Positions 24,752 through 35,200 of a stretch of 64,000 nucleotides of DNA are shown one piece after another. Below the pieces are notes generated by a model. It saw only the letters and a list, made by a program, of their open reading frames with translations. It did not search any database and had not been told where the DNA came from. The DNA is from Chitinophaga sp. (GTDB lineage Bacteria > Bacteroidota > Bacteroidia > Chitinophagales > Chitinophagaceae). How positions within the stretch are numbered: position 1 is the first letter of the stretch; each line of letters begins with the position of its first letter. Location: contig NZ_JAFAIX010000012.1 in assembly GCF_019236475.1 (NCBI RefSeq), forward strand, positions 620,001-684,000, written 5' to 3'. Position numbers and translations under genes: made by a program.

Positions 24752-25884
24752 AACCAGCCTCGTTTTCTGAAAAGCCAGATCATAAACACGAGTAGTATTC
24801 CCATTGCTCCCAATGTGAGGTAATACCCATTTTCAGATTTAAGCTCGGGCATATTCTGAAAGTTCATACCGTATATACCAGCAATCAATGTAAGTGGCGC
24901 CATCAGCGTAGTTACTACGGCCAACACTTTCATGATTTCATTCAGTTTCAGATTGAGCTGGGTATGATACATTTCTTGTAAGTTCAAAACGGTATCTCGA
25001 TAGGTTTCCGCTAGTTCTGTACATTGGATGATGTGGTCAAAGACATCTTTGTAGTATTTGGTATCTCTATCTTCTAGTAGATCGCTTTCACTTTTCAGGA
25101 AGCCATTTACAAGATCCCGAACAGGTGAAATTGCACGTTTGAAGATTAATAATTCCCTTTTCAGAAAATTTATACGGGCGAGTGTTTTGGTAGTGGGCTG
25201 ATGTTGGACAAGATCTTCCATCAGCTCAATCCGCTCTCCCAGCTTATCCAGCACCACGAAGTAATTATCCACAATAATGTCAATAAGTGCATAACAGAGA
25301 TAATCCGTCATGCCGCTACGAAGGCGGGAAGTAGCGATGCGCAGCTTTTCGCGAATAGGATCAAATAGATCTCTGGTGGGATCATCCTGGAAAGAGATCA
25401 CAAAATTTTTTCCCAGTAGAATGCTTACCTGTTCTTGTTCTATGGTGGAAGTTTCACTATTAAAATACATCATGGGCAATAGGCAGAACAAATGTTCTCC
25501 TATTTCATCCATTTTTGCACGCTGTCCTACACTGAGAATATCTTCTTCCAACAGTGGATGAATCATAAAGCAGGAGGAAATTGCATGAATATCGTCCTTG
25601 CGAATTCCATCCACGTTAATCCAGGTAATATTGGAAGATTCGAGATAGGGAAAAACATCCTGTACTTTGGTGAGTTCCCTTTCTTCTAATGAAGACGGGC
25701 TGTAATTGAATATGGTGATTTTACTGCAATCCGCCGGTGGCCGCATGGCTGTACCAATGGCAGGATTAAAATTCATTAATCGTTGTTTCCTTATTTTGAA
25801 AGGGTTTAGCACATCCAACACTTGCGGAATTGGCAATATTTTCTTGTTAGCCATATTCTGAATTACATTTTTTAGTAGTGACAT
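24748..25884 (-). CDS. corA: CorA-family Mg2+/Co2+ transporter
   Basis: Pentameric inner-membrane magnesium channel. A large N-terminal cytoplasmic domain is followed by two C-terminal transmembrane helices. The signature YGMNFQNMPEL (GMN selectivity loop) follows TM1 (AVVTTLMAPLTLIAGIYGMN). TM2 is LTLGAMGILLVFMIWLF with a basic end RKRGWF. At 378 aa it is slightly longer than E. coli CorA. The start MSLLKNVIQNMANKK is used; the second Met (ANKK) is an alternative. It converges on the DUF2480 gene with a 4-bp overlap. Confidence 0.93.
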   Translation of the reverse strand: MSLLKNVIQNMANKKILPIPQVLDVLNPFKIRKQRLMNFNPAIGTAMRPPADCSKITIFNYSPSSLEERELTKVQDVFPYLESSNITWINVDGIRKDDIHAISSCFMIHPLLEEDILSVGQRAKMDEIGEHLFCLLPMMYFNSETSTIEQEQVSILLGKNFVISFQDDPTRDLFDPIREKLRIATSRLRSGMTDYLCYALIDIIVDNYFVVLDKLGERIELMEDLVQHQPTTKTLARINFLKRELLIFKRAISPVRDLVNGFLKSESDLLEDRDTKYYKDVFDHIIQCTELAETYRDTVLNLQEMYHTQLNLKLNEIMKVLAVVTTLMAPLTLIAGIYGMNFQNMPELKSENGYYLTLGAMGILLVFMIWLFRKRGWF

Positions 25885-26014
25885 CCAAATTCCGCGACTA
25901 AATTAAAGATTTTGTTTTGTTGAAAAGTTGAAGCAAAGAAACAATCAAAAAAGAGGGAAGCATAGAAAATAAATTGCTCCCCTTAATCCCATAGGGTATG
26001 TGGAGTAATAATGT

Positions 26015-26050
26015 GTAAAAAAAGCCCTGCTTTTTGGTCTAGCAGGGCTT
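26015..26050 (-). terminator. Terminator of the DUF3472 gene
   Basis: AAGCCCTGCT (26022-26031), loop of nine, AGCAGGGCTT (26041-26050). The A-run on the left gives TTTTTTT on the minus strand. It begins 6 bp after the stop. Confidence 0.9.
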
Positions 26051-26055
26051 GTAGA

Positions 26056-27309
26056 TTAGAATTTAGGGAGACTAATGTCTGGGTGCTGACCGGTTGCTGG
26101 GCGCTCGAAGATATCTCCTGCCTGTGCGTTTGCCGGTTTAAAGCCGCTGTTCCACAGATAGAACCAGCCATTTTCAGCGCCACCGCCAAAATCCAGGCGA
26201 TCTTTCGCTCTTGCAGTGGCATCATTGGTGAATTTAGCTTTAGTTAGTTCAATCCATTCGCCGGTATTGGTTTTTATCCAATGGTTGCCGAAATATCCTT
26301 TACGGCCCAGATGTCCGTTGCTGAAAGAGAAGTTTTCCAGGAAGGAATAAAGATGGCCCATATATTTTCCGTCTTTAGGCGCGCGGAAGCTGGCAATCAG
26401 TTTCCATTCATGATGCTCTGGGACGTAGAAATAAGCAGTATAGGTAGTGGTATTTCCTTCTGGTACGCTGTGCATGAGGAAGCGATAGGTTTCTCCTGGT
26501 TTCCAGTTATACACCCAGTGGCTATGTCCGCCGGTACCTTCACCGCCGAAGCCGCTGGCCTCCACACTATCACCTTTTGCGAGCAATACTACTTGGTCTT
26601 CATATTTAACTTTATCGCGGGATTGTGGCTCCCCTCCTGCATCCCAAACAGAGAAAATAATTCTTCTTTCTGTGGGTGAGTTTACTTGCATACCAAAATA
26701 ACCTCTGTGAAATCCACAAGACATAAAGTAAGTCCCTATTTTATCTTCTCCAGTTGGTACTTTAATTTCTCCGTAAAAGTATTCAGGATTTTTTCCTTCA
26801 GGAACAGGATAGTTTAGGTGAACAGAAGCCGCTCTGCGCCAAGGTTTCGGATTGAATTGAATATCTTTCACAGCGGAACCTTCGAGGTTCACGGACTGCA
26901 CGTCTCCATAAACTTCTCCTTTCTTTTCTACCCCTTTCAAACTAACACAATAGAATCCTGGAGATTTTATTTTCGTTTCTAGCGCTGGTATTTTCGTATA
27001 TACGTTTGCGTTAATACTGATTGTTCTTTCTATACCATTCAGTGTAACGGTCACTTTACTCGGCGCGTCTGATTTGGCTGTCAACGCTACTTTCAGGTTA
27101 CCAGGAGTAGCTACATGGAAATAGAAGTTGACCGTATTGGCATTGTCGGTCCACTTTACAACACCGTTACGTTGACTAATTTGAACATTTTCTTCTTCTG
27201 GATCGGCGTAGGCGGTGAATCCGGGGAGGTCCGCCTGTGGCGTTTGTGCAAAAATGCGGGGAGTGGCAGTTGAGAGCAACAATGCCAATAGTAACCATTT
27301 CTTTTTCAT
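26056..27309 (-). CDS. Secreted DUF3472 (DUF5077-containing) protein
   Basis: Exported protein with two beta-rich parts. Residues 20-150 resemble DUF5077, a carbohydrate-binding-like sandwich (GNLKVALTAKSDAPSKVTVT, PGFYCVSLKGV). Residues 160-415 resemble DUF3472, with ASVHLNYPVP, YFMSCGFHRGYFGMQVNS, FSVWDAGG, GGHSHWVYNWKPGETYRFLM and HLYSFLENFSFSNGHLGRKG. The start at 27309 gives the signal peptide MKKKWLLLALLLSTATPRIF. The longer frame from 27375 would place 22 extra residues ahead of it and is unlikely. A role in polysaccharide or glycan handling is inferred only from the fold. Confidence 0.82.
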   Translation of the reverse strand: MKKKWLLLALLLSTATPRIFAQTPQADLPGFTAYADPEEENVQISQRNGVVKWTDNANTVNFYFHVATPGNLKVALTAKSDAPSKVTVTLNGIERTISINANVYTKIPALETKIKSPGFYCVSLKGVEKKGEVYGDVQSVNLEGSAVKDIQFNPKPWRRAASVHLNYPVPEGKNPEYFYGEIKVPTGEDKIGTYFMSCGFHRGYFGMQVNSPTERRIIFSVWDAGGEPQSRDKVKYEDQVVLLAKGDSVEASGFGGEGTGGHSHWVYNWKPGETYRFLMHSVPEGNTTTYTAYFYVPEHHEWKLIASFRAPKDGKYMGHLYSFLENFSFSNGHLGRKGYFGNHWIKTNTGEWIELTKAKFTNDATARAKDRLDFGGGAENGWFYLWNSGFKPANAQAGDIFERPATGQHPDISLPKF

Positions 27310-27403
27310 TGTTCTTTTGATTGATTGTGAACAAATAAAGCAGCTAGAATTGCTAAATGCAATTTCATTCATCAAAAATTACAATGGAATGAGAATGATG
27401 TTA

Positions 27404-27784
27404 TTAGGCTTTCTGTTTCTTCTTATATTTTATCTGCACCGTAGCAACGCCAGTACTCATCATTCCCAGTCTTTTAGCCGCTTTTTTAGATACATCGATC
27501 ATACGGTTTTTTGTGAAAGGTCCTCTGTCGTTGATTCTCACCTTTACGGAGCGTCCGTTGGCGATATTCACCACTTTCACGCGAGTGCCGAAAGGCAGAC
27601 TAGGATGGGCGGCGGTCAGGTTGTTCTGGCGAAAAGTTTCACCACTGGCCGTTTTCTTACCATCGAAGGAATCAGCATAGAAGGAAGCCTTTCCTGTTTG
27701 GGTAATTTGTCTGCTGCAGGCAGAACAAAGCAGTAATAATGAGGCAATTACTGCAATGGAAGATTGCTTTTTCAATGTAGACAT
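27404..27784 (-). CDS. rlpA: RlpA-like lipoprotein (double-psi beta-barrel)
   Basis: Septal-ring lytic transglycosylase-type protein that cleaves naked glycan strands. The lipoprotein signal peptide SSIAVIASLLLLCSAC carries a plausible lipobox cysteine (LCSAC). The DPBB domain follows: GKASFYADSFDGKKTASGE, TAAHPSLPFGTRVKVVNIAN, VRINDRGPFTKNRMIDVSKK. The catalytic-type acidic residue and the His-Asp pattern of the family can be seen in these blocks. No SPOR domain is present, so the protein is short (126 aa), as in many Bacteroidota. It lies 95 bp upstream of the DUF3472 gene on the same strand. Confidence 0.9.
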   Translation of the reverse strand: MSTLKKQSSIAVIASLLLLCSACSRQITQTGKASFYADSFDGKKTASGETFRQNNLTAAHPSLPFGTRVKVVNIANGRSVKVRINDRGPFTKNRMIDVSKKAAKRLGMMSTGVATVQIKYKKKQKA

Positions 27785-27925
27785 GCTGCAAGATGGAGGT
27801 TTAGGTCCTGATAAAAATAGCGCAAAAAAAATAATAATGCCTGGGATAATCGTCTGTACCTGAACAAAGGTGATTTTTCGGCGTTTTGCAAGTGAACAGC
27901 AATCATCGTTTTAAAATGTATCATT

Positions 27926-29662
27926 ATGGCAAAACTAGTAGCTGATCAGATAGTGGAAATGCTGGCAGAAGCTGGCGTGAAAAGGATTTATGCAGTAACA
28001 GGCGATAGTTTAAATCATATTAGCGATGCCGTCAGGCGGGATGGACGTATACAGTGGGTACATGTGCGGCATGAAGAGGCAGGCGCTTATGCCGCAGCAG
28101 CAGATGCACAGTTGTTGGGCATTGGTTGTTGCGCCGGAAGTAGTGGTCCAGGGCATGTACACTTGGTGAATGGATTGTATGATGCGCATCGTTCAGGCGC
28201 TCCCGTAATCGCCTTGGCTTCCACTTGCGAAACCACTGAATTTGGGAGTAATTATTTCCAAGAAACCAATACCATCAAGCTGTTTGACGATTGCAGTTGC
28301 TATAACCAAGTAGCTGCTACCGCTGCGCAAGCGCCTCGTATGTTGCAGGCAGCCCTGCAACATGCTGTGAGCCGAAAAGGGGTGGCAGTATTAGGAATTC
28401 CGGGAGACGTGGCCGCCTCTGGCGCTAGTGAAATACTCACTGCTACGAGAGTGTACCAGCCACAGCCGATAGTCCGTCCATCTGATAAAGAACTGCATGC
28501 ATTGGCTGCTTTACTACAAGGAGCGGAAAGAATTGCCATTTATTGTGGCTTAGGAGCGGCTATGGCACATGATGAAGTAGTTGCCTTGTCTCATCTGTTA
28601 AAAGCGCCTGTATCCTATTCTTTTAGGGCAAAAATGGGCATACAATACGATAATCCCAACGAAGTAGGTATGACGGGATTGTTGGGAATTGCATCGGCAT
28701 ATAAGAGCATGCATGAAGCAGATGTGGTTTTATTGCTGGGAACAGATTTCCCCTATACGCCGTTTATTCCGGAGGATAAGAAGTTGGTGCAGATTGATAT
28801 TCAACCAGAGCGATTAGGGCGCAGGGCTAACATGGAAATGGGCCTCTGCGGAGATATCCGTGATACCCTCGTGGCACTGTTGCCGTTATTAGAAGAAAAA
28901 AGGGGAAGGGATTTCCTGGATACTATGCTAGCCTTTCACCAGGAAGTAGATAAAAAACTGCAAACCTATGTAGAAGATCAGGGTAAAGAAGAGGCTATCT
29001 CACCGGAATATATCGCTAGTATCATCAATAAAGTGGCGGCAGATGACGCCATCTTTACCGTGGATACCGGCATGACGAATGTATGGGCGGCCCGTTACCT
29101 GCAGGGTACCGGAAAAAGAGTGTTACTGGGTTCCTTTAATCATGGATCCATGGCCAATGCGCTGCCACAATCAATCGGCGCAGCATTCGCTTATCCTGGA
29201 AGAGAAGTATTCGCCCTATGCGGTGATGGAGGATTAACCATGACACTCGGCGATCTAATGACGATCCGGCAATACAATCTGCCCGTGAAAGTAATGGTGT
29301 TTAACAACAGGTCATTGGGCATGGTAAAGCTGGAAATGGAAGTGGCTGGATTGCCCGATTGGCAGACAGATATGCATAATCCAGATTTTGCAGCGGTGGC
29401 CGCAGCAATGGGATTCATGACATTCACATTGAAAGAACCTGACGATGCATTTTCTGTGTTGGCCGCTGCGGTGGATACTAACGGACCTGTACTAGTGAAT
29501 ATCTTTACCAATCCTAGTTCGCTGGCCATGCCACCGAAAATTGAACTCAGTCAGATGAAAGGCTTCGCTTTGTGGATGGGAAAACTAATTTTAGGCGGCC
29601 GCTATGAAGATGTATTTGAAGCGGTTAAATCCAATTATAAACATCTGAAAGATGTGCTGTAA
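27926..29662 (+). CDS. poxB: Pyruvate dehydrogenase (quinone), PoxB-type
   Basis: TPP- and FAD-dependent enzyme that oxidises pyruvate to acetate and CO2 and passes electrons to quinone at the membrane. The TPP-activating glutamate lies in VHVRHEEAGAYAAAADAQ (about residue 50). The central FAD-binding domain includes APVSYSFRAKMGI, and the Mg-TPP motif is GDGGLTMTLGDLMTIRQYNL with the downstream VMVFNN. At 578 aa it is like E. coli PoxB (572). Acetolactate synthase is the main alternative, but the N-terminal MAKLVADQIVEMLAEAGVKR and the overall length favour PoxB. It is divergent from rlpA and converges on the tamA-like gene. Confidence 0.93.
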   Translation: MAKLVADQIVEMLAEAGVKRIYAVTGDSLNHISDAVRRDGRIQWVHVRHEEAGAYAAAADAQLLGIGCCAGSSGPGHVHLVNGLYDAHRSGAPVIALASTCETTEFGSNYFQETNTIKLFDDCSCYNQVAATAAQAPRMLQAALQHAVSRKGVAVLGIPGDVAASGASEILTATRVYQPQPIVRPSDKELHALAALLQGAERIAIYCGLGAAMAHDEVVALSHLLKAPVSYSFRAKMGIQYDNPNEVGMTGLLGIASAYKSMHEADVVLLLGTDFPYTPFIPEDKKLVQIDIQPERLGRRANMEMGLCGDIRDTLVALLPLLEEKRGRDFLDTMLAFHQEVDKKLQTYVEDQGKEEAISPEYIASIINKVAADDAIFTVDTGMTNVWAARYLQGTGKRVLLGSFNHGSMANALPQSIGAAFAYPGREVFALCGDGGLTMTLGDLMTIRQYNLPVKVMVFNNRSLGMVKLEMEVAGLPDWQTDMHNPDFAAVAAAMGFMTFTLKEPDDAFSVLAAAVDTNGPVLVNIFTNPSSLAMPPKIELSQMKGFALWMGKLILGGRYEDVFEAVKSNYKHLKDVL

Positions 29663-29691
29663 ATAACAGGCGGTATCAAAAAAAAATAACA

Positions 29692-29726
29692 AAAATTGCG
29701 TGACGTCACAGACGTCACGCAATTTT
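29692..29726. terminator. Bidirectional terminator hairpin with TGACGTC core
   Basis: AAAATTGCGTGACGTC - ACA - GACGTCACGCAATTTT, 16-bp perfect arms. Read on the minus strand, the loop core is TGACGTC-TGT-GACGTCA, matching the core of the 6428-6480 hairpin. It lies between the convergent poxB and tamA-like genes. Confidence 0.85.
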
Positions 29727-29751
29727 CTTACAGGCAGAAGATTTCATTTCT

Positions 29752-32250
29752 TTAGAACGGATATCCAATCGCGATATTCAGTATCAGGTTTTTCTTTCTC
29801 CAGTCAGGATCTCCGAAGTTGATTTGATTGATCACCCAACGTTCATTTTCCGGCAAGTAAGGAACACGCAGTGGGAATGCCAGATCAAAACGAACCACCA
29901 CAATAGAGGCATCTATGCGTAGACCCACCCCTGCTCCTACTGCAATATCCTTCAGGAAAGAATTCACCTTAAATTCACCACCTGGTTTTTCCGGATCTGG
30001 CCTGGATAGCCAAACGTTTCCTGCATCTACAAAGGCTGCGAAATTGAAAACACTGGCGATGTGAAGTCGTACTTCGGTGTTTAATTCTAGTTTGATATCT
30101 CCGGCTTCATTCGCTAGTAATGAAGTAGTATCTACTGCTTTGTTATGATAAGAACCTGGTCCGAGGGTACGCGCCCGGAATGCCCTGATACTACTGCTAC
30201 CTCCCGTGAAATATTGTTTCACAAAAGGCATGGAATTGCTAGCACCAGTCACACTATTGCCATAAGGGAAACCAAAGCCCATGTACAACCTGTTTACCCA
30301 TTGCTTGCCCTTTCCAAGCTGCCAGTAGTGGCGGCCTTCGAGGGTTATTCTCTCGTATTGTGCGAATGGGTTACCGAATATATTTCGGGTCGTGTCTCCC
30401 TTTTTCGGCACTATTAATCCCGCCAGGTTACCAGATACATCCAGATTGCCACTCAGATAAAAACTATGCGTTCTGGCTGGATTCAGGTTATTGTAAGTAA
30501 TCGTATAGTTACCTCCCAGGATAAACTGCTTGGAAATAGCTGCTCGTTGACTCGGATCATTTTTGAGAATACTATCATACGCAGCCGTGGTCTTTGTTGG
30601 CAGTACATAAGTTACTGCAATCGGCGCGAAGGCGTGGCTGAGATTTTTAGTGCGCTGCCACAAGTATTGTAACTGCACCGTATAGGCGTTCAGGTTATAC
30701 AAATCAGATCGACTGTACAGTTCGTAATTTAAGCTAACACGTGTACGCGGTACATAAGGTGTACGCGGGTTAATACCGAATGGTGTCCAGAAACGAGGAA
30801 TCGTTACTGCCACCTCGGCCCCTAATGAATAGGAATTAGAGCCACCAGCATTGTTGCCTGTTTGCCATTCCATACCGCCTGTAAGCCCGACCTCTAAGAG
30901 ATCTGCGGCATGCAGCCAGTTACGGTTTTTAGCAGTAATTTTTATTTGAGAACCCACAAATCCATTTGATTTGGAGGTACCACGTAATTCCGATTGTAAA
31001 GAACGACGCTGATAAGGTGTCAGGTATAAGCGGGCATCTAGCCAGCCACTATCCGCAGCGAAATAGTTGCCATAAGTATTCTGAAACCCAGCCCTGGAGG
31101 AATCTCTGTGGAAAGATTGGGTTGTGTCTCCCCCTGGTCTATTACTATTATTCCTGTTTCTTCGGCTGGTATCCGTAGTAAATCTTGGTACACCATCCGG
31201 CTGATTAGGATTGCCACCATCGAAGTTATGCAGAGATGTATCCCGTACCACCCTGAATTGCCCTTTAATAAATTTGAAAGTACCCAGGTTAATCAGACGG
31301 TGCAAGGTGATATTGTGGGAACTGAGTCGGTATAAACTATCAGGCCGCAAGAACACAGATTTATCGAATACCAGCGGACGGAATCTTTTCGCGGGATCGA
31401 CAATATATATTCCTTTGTAGTTGACAGGCGTACCCTTGGTGGTAGTAGAATCATCCAGGGAGTAATCCGGATAGAGGATAATATCCCGCATCCTATAAGG
31501 GCGCATCGCCACTGCTGGCGTGTTTTCCTTCACTTTCACATACATGTTCACTTTACCGTTCTGGTTGCTATCTGCTTGTACGATGATGTAGTCTGGTGTA
31601 AAGTAATAGTATCCGTGTTCTTTTAAAACAGCGTGTATACGTTCCCGTTCAGCTTTGATGGAATCTAATGAATATGGCTTGCCCGGTATCAGTGAGCTTT
31701 CTTCTGTAGTGGCAGCGATGGCTTTACCAATAGCAGAGCTGTCTGTAAGGAACTTTACAAAGTTAATCGTGTAGCGGTGTCTGGGTGTAGCTGTATACTT
31801 TATTTTCGCCTTTTTACTTCCCTTATTAATTACTTCTGAAGTTACATCTGCCTGGAAATAGCCATTATCTACCAGGTATTGTTCCAATACATTGGAGGTA
31901 TAATCTGGTTTCGCCTGACTCAACAATACTGGTGGTTCTCCCCATTTTTTACGGAGGAGATAATTAAGCCCTTTGCCTTTAGGCTTGGGTTCATGGCCCA
32001 AATTGTATAACCACAACTTAATTGGCATTCCCAGGAAACGCTTGTTCCTAATGGGCCGTATTCTTTTGGTCATACCTTCGGAAAGAGAGGCGTAATCTTT
32101 CGGTTTCCTCTTTTTCTTCCAGACTACTTCGCTGCCAGTATACAATCGGTCTCCTTCCGGCACAGAGCGTGTTGTGCTACAGGAGCTGATTACAAGGTAT
32201 ACCATGCAACAGCAGAACCAGGTGATGATATGACTATTTATCCGATGCAT
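29752..32250 (-). CDS. tamA: BamA/TamA-family outer-membrane protein
   Basis: Outer-membrane beta-barrel of the Omp85 superfamily with N-terminal POTRA-like domains; the partner of TamB in inserting or transporting envelope components. The start at 32250 yields ITWFCCCMVYLVISSCSTTR, a lipoprotein-type signal (ISSC), followed by VPEGDRLYTG, typical of Bacteroidota homologues. POTRA-like segments lie at about 90-300, and the C-terminal barrel ends in LILNIAIGYPF with the expected terminal aromatic. The frame from 32343 would overlap tamB more deeply and hide the signal. The 17-bp overlap with tamB suggests translational coupling. Confidence 0.88.
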   Translation of the reverse strand: MHRINSHIITWFCCCMVYLVISSCSTTRSVPEGDRLYTGSEVVWKKKRKPKDYASLSEGMTKRIRPIRNKRFLGMPIKLWLYNLGHEPKPKGKGLNYLLRKKWGEPPVLLSQAKPDYTSNVLEQYLVDNGYFQADVTSEVINKGSKKAKIKYTATPRHRYTINFVKFLTDSSAIGKAIAATTEESSLIPGKPYSLDSIKAERERIHAVLKEHGYYYFTPDYIIVQADSNQNGKVNMYVKVKENTPAVAMRPYRMRDIILYPDYSLDDSTTTKGTPVNYKGIYIVDPAKRFRPLVFDKSVFLRPDSLYRLSSHNITLHRLINLGTFKFIKGQFRVVRDTSLHNFDGGNPNQPDGVPRFTTDTSRRNRNNSNRPGGDTTQSFHRDSSRAGFQNTYGNYFAADSGWLDARLYLTPYQRRSLQSELRGTSKSNGFVGSQIKITAKNRNWLHAADLLEVGLTGGMEWQTGNNAGGSNSYSLGAEVAVTIPRFWTPFGINPRTPYVPRTRVSLNYELYSRSDLYNLNAYTVQLQYLWQRTKNLSHAFAPIAVTYVLPTKTTAAYDSILKNDPSQRAAISKQFILGGNYTITYNNLNPARTHSFYLSGNLDVSGNLAGLIVPKKGDTTRNIFGNPFAQYERITLEGRHYWQLGKGKQWVNRLYMGFGFPYGNSVTGASNSMPFVKQYFTGGSSSIRAFRARTLGPGSYHNKAVDTTSLLANEAGDIKLELNTEVRLHIASVFNFAAFVDAGNVWLSRPDPEKPGGEFKVNSFLKDIAVGAGVGLRIDASIVVVRFDLAFPLRVPYLPENERWVINQINFGDPDWRKKNLILNIAIGYPF

Positions 32251-35200
32251 TCTTATTGTTACTCTTCTTTTGGGAATTTGTACGTAGTTTCTTCTGCTCT
32301 GTTTTTGTTTTGGAGCGCTGGAATATCTCTCTAAACTCTTCATAATCCACCACCAGCATAAATGCGATGCCTGTTTCTACCAACTGTCCTTCAATGACTG
32401 ACTGATTATCATTCCGCTGGTATACTCTTACCCTGTAACGGCCGTCTTTGGTGAGTTTGTAGTCAACAGAAATATCTCCTATCAATGAACTGGCATTCTG
32501 TGTATTGCCAGTGAGCATAATATTTGATCCAACGGAAACGGTTAAACGATTATTGAACAGGTTCTTGGAAGCGCCGATGTTCAAATTGGTTTGTTCCTGT
32601 GCAGAGCCGGTGGAATAATCTTCCCTGCTCTGTAGGTCGAAATTCAGATCTACCCCTTTGATAAGATTGCCGGCCAGATTATTTAGTTGTTGAGAAAGGA
32701 TCTTACTTACACTATTCCGAGCGGCCTGACCAATGCCACCACCGCTATTATCCAACGTACTGGTAGGATCATCCGGAATGAAGGTATTCAACACCAGTAA
32801 GCCCATTACTTGCTTATTCAGTTCAGACGGCACCTGGTTGATCTGTTTGATACGATTGTATGGCGCACCATTGAAATCATTTCTTTCCCGCTCTGGCATG
32901 TCCAGTTGGAAGCTGATATCAGGCTTTTTCAGGTTGCCTTTGATCATCAGGTATACTTCAAAAGGTATCCGTTGTTTATAGCGATTTTTGTCTTCCTGAC
33001 TCATATTTCCCAACTGATCTTGTACCAGGTCTATCGCTGGTGCATTCACCGTGTATTTGGCGGTGATGTTCAAATCAGCGTCCATGGCGTCTCCGCTGAA
33101 GGAAATATAACTGCCTTTCTGAATATCAAAGGAGCGTTTGATGAGCTGGTTGAGCGACAACTCATACTTACCTTCTTCAATTTCATAACGGCCAGTCAAA
33201 CTCATCTTACTGCTTGGATCCAGTGTGGCTTGGATATTGGCAGTACCTTTCGCCTGTACGTAATCTCCATTCTGACTGTCGATTACAATTTTGATGGTGG
33301 ATGCAGGTGTAACCGCTATGTTACCGGAAAAATTAATGCCTCTCAAACGAGGATTACCATATTTCAGGGAATCTTTTTTCGCTAACAGCGCGGAGTCTAT
33401 TGGATTGCTCATATCCACAAATTCCACTACTCCTTCCCTATCCGCGAGGCCGGGTTCGTCATGCGGAAGGATAACCGTGATATTGGATTTATCCCGCAAC
33501 GTTACATTTGCATCTATACGAGGAAGATCCAGTGTGCCGCGGATTTTGATCTTACTATCTACGTATGCTGGACCATACAGCCATTGGGTGTTATTTTGCT
33601 GAGGGCCCAGTGCCATAAAGTTATCTGCATTTACATCCAGGTTGAAGAAGAAACGGGAGTAATCACGTGTATTAATGCGGCCTGTCATCACCATTTCATC
33701 ATTGAGACTATCGGCAATCACCACGTTATTGAATTGAATGCCTTTATCATCCATGATGATCGTTTCATCCGGCAGATGCAGGTTGTTACCGAGAAGAGAT
33801 ACCACACCACCTGCCTGGGAGAAATGCATTTCCCCTATCACTTTCGGCGCTGCTGTGGTTCCTGTGATATCAAAGATACCAGACGCGGTTCCGTACATAT
33901 TGTGCATACTTCCGAAAGTAAACGGCTCCACTGTTTTCATACTCAGCTTCTCAATGGCAACGTGCGCCTGTAATGTAGAATCGTATGTGCCTGTAAGCGT
34001 GACATTATTATCAGGGCCTGAAAGTGCCGCATCCAGTTTATATTCATTGGGAACAGGATTGTTGACTTGTGCCGTCAATGTGCCCACAGGCGCATTCTTG
34101 ACGGTCAGACTATCAATCCGCAGTTTCGCATCGATAATTGGGGAGGTATTCCAGTTACGTACATTAGCATCTGCATTCAGCAAACCATTTGCCAGTAGCG
34201 TATCTGAAGACAGCATGGCTGTTATCGTAGAGAGCTGGAAGTCTTGTATTTTCAATAATACCGCTGGTGTTGCGGAAGTATCCTGTTGTGTTACGAGATG
34301 AATGGATTGATGGCCCTGTGATAGCCGGATATTGGCAGAATCAGGGAAATGATTTTTCAATCGTAACATATTGTCTCTATCTACCGCCCATTGTTGGTAA
34401 TTCAACAATAGTCCGGGCTTAATAGACAGTTTCATGATGTTATCAGGGAGAAAGTCTACATAGCCGCCCAGTTGATATTTCGGCTTATTTCGAATATCAT
34501 GCAGTACCAAATCAAAATTCACTAAACCAGTATCCGCACGCGCTGTCAGCATGGTTTGATGCAGCGGAAACGTTGGATGGGCCAGATGTGCCAATGAAGC
34601 TTTTGCCTGGAGGGCAGTATCAAGAATCGCAACATTGATAGCTAGACTGTCTACCTGGAGGGAATCGTAATTGATTTTAGGAGCATGCGCTTGGAATGTC
34701 AGCAGGCTGCTATCGCTGTTGAGGCGGCCGCTAAATACCAAAGGCTCATCTATCCGTAAGGTAGGCGCCAAGTCATGCAGACTCCTCGGCCATACGAGGG
34801 AGCCGGACCATGCCAATGACTGACCCGCAGGAGGAATGATCAGTTTCGCAGTATCCATTGGCTGTAGCGGTTTTGCCATTATCATGGAGAACGCAGCGCC
34901 AATTTTGGTGTAATCGAATTGTCCCCAGGAATTGATAACACCCATCGGTGTTTTGAGATCGATATATTGTTGATCTGTGTGTTTCGCGATGAGGGCTACG
35001 GTATCCAGCGGGATGATATTGTCTGCCGTTTGGATTTTCCATTGCGTGAGAAAAGCGTTTCCTTCTATTCGCTGTGGGTCGATGCTGGTAAATTCCGCAT
35101 GCACATTGCCCATCAGGGTAAGTGGCTTGGTATACCAGTGAGTAGTATATAGATCCGCTTTCGCGATTTCCATATCCGTATGGAAGTTTTGGAGACCTGT

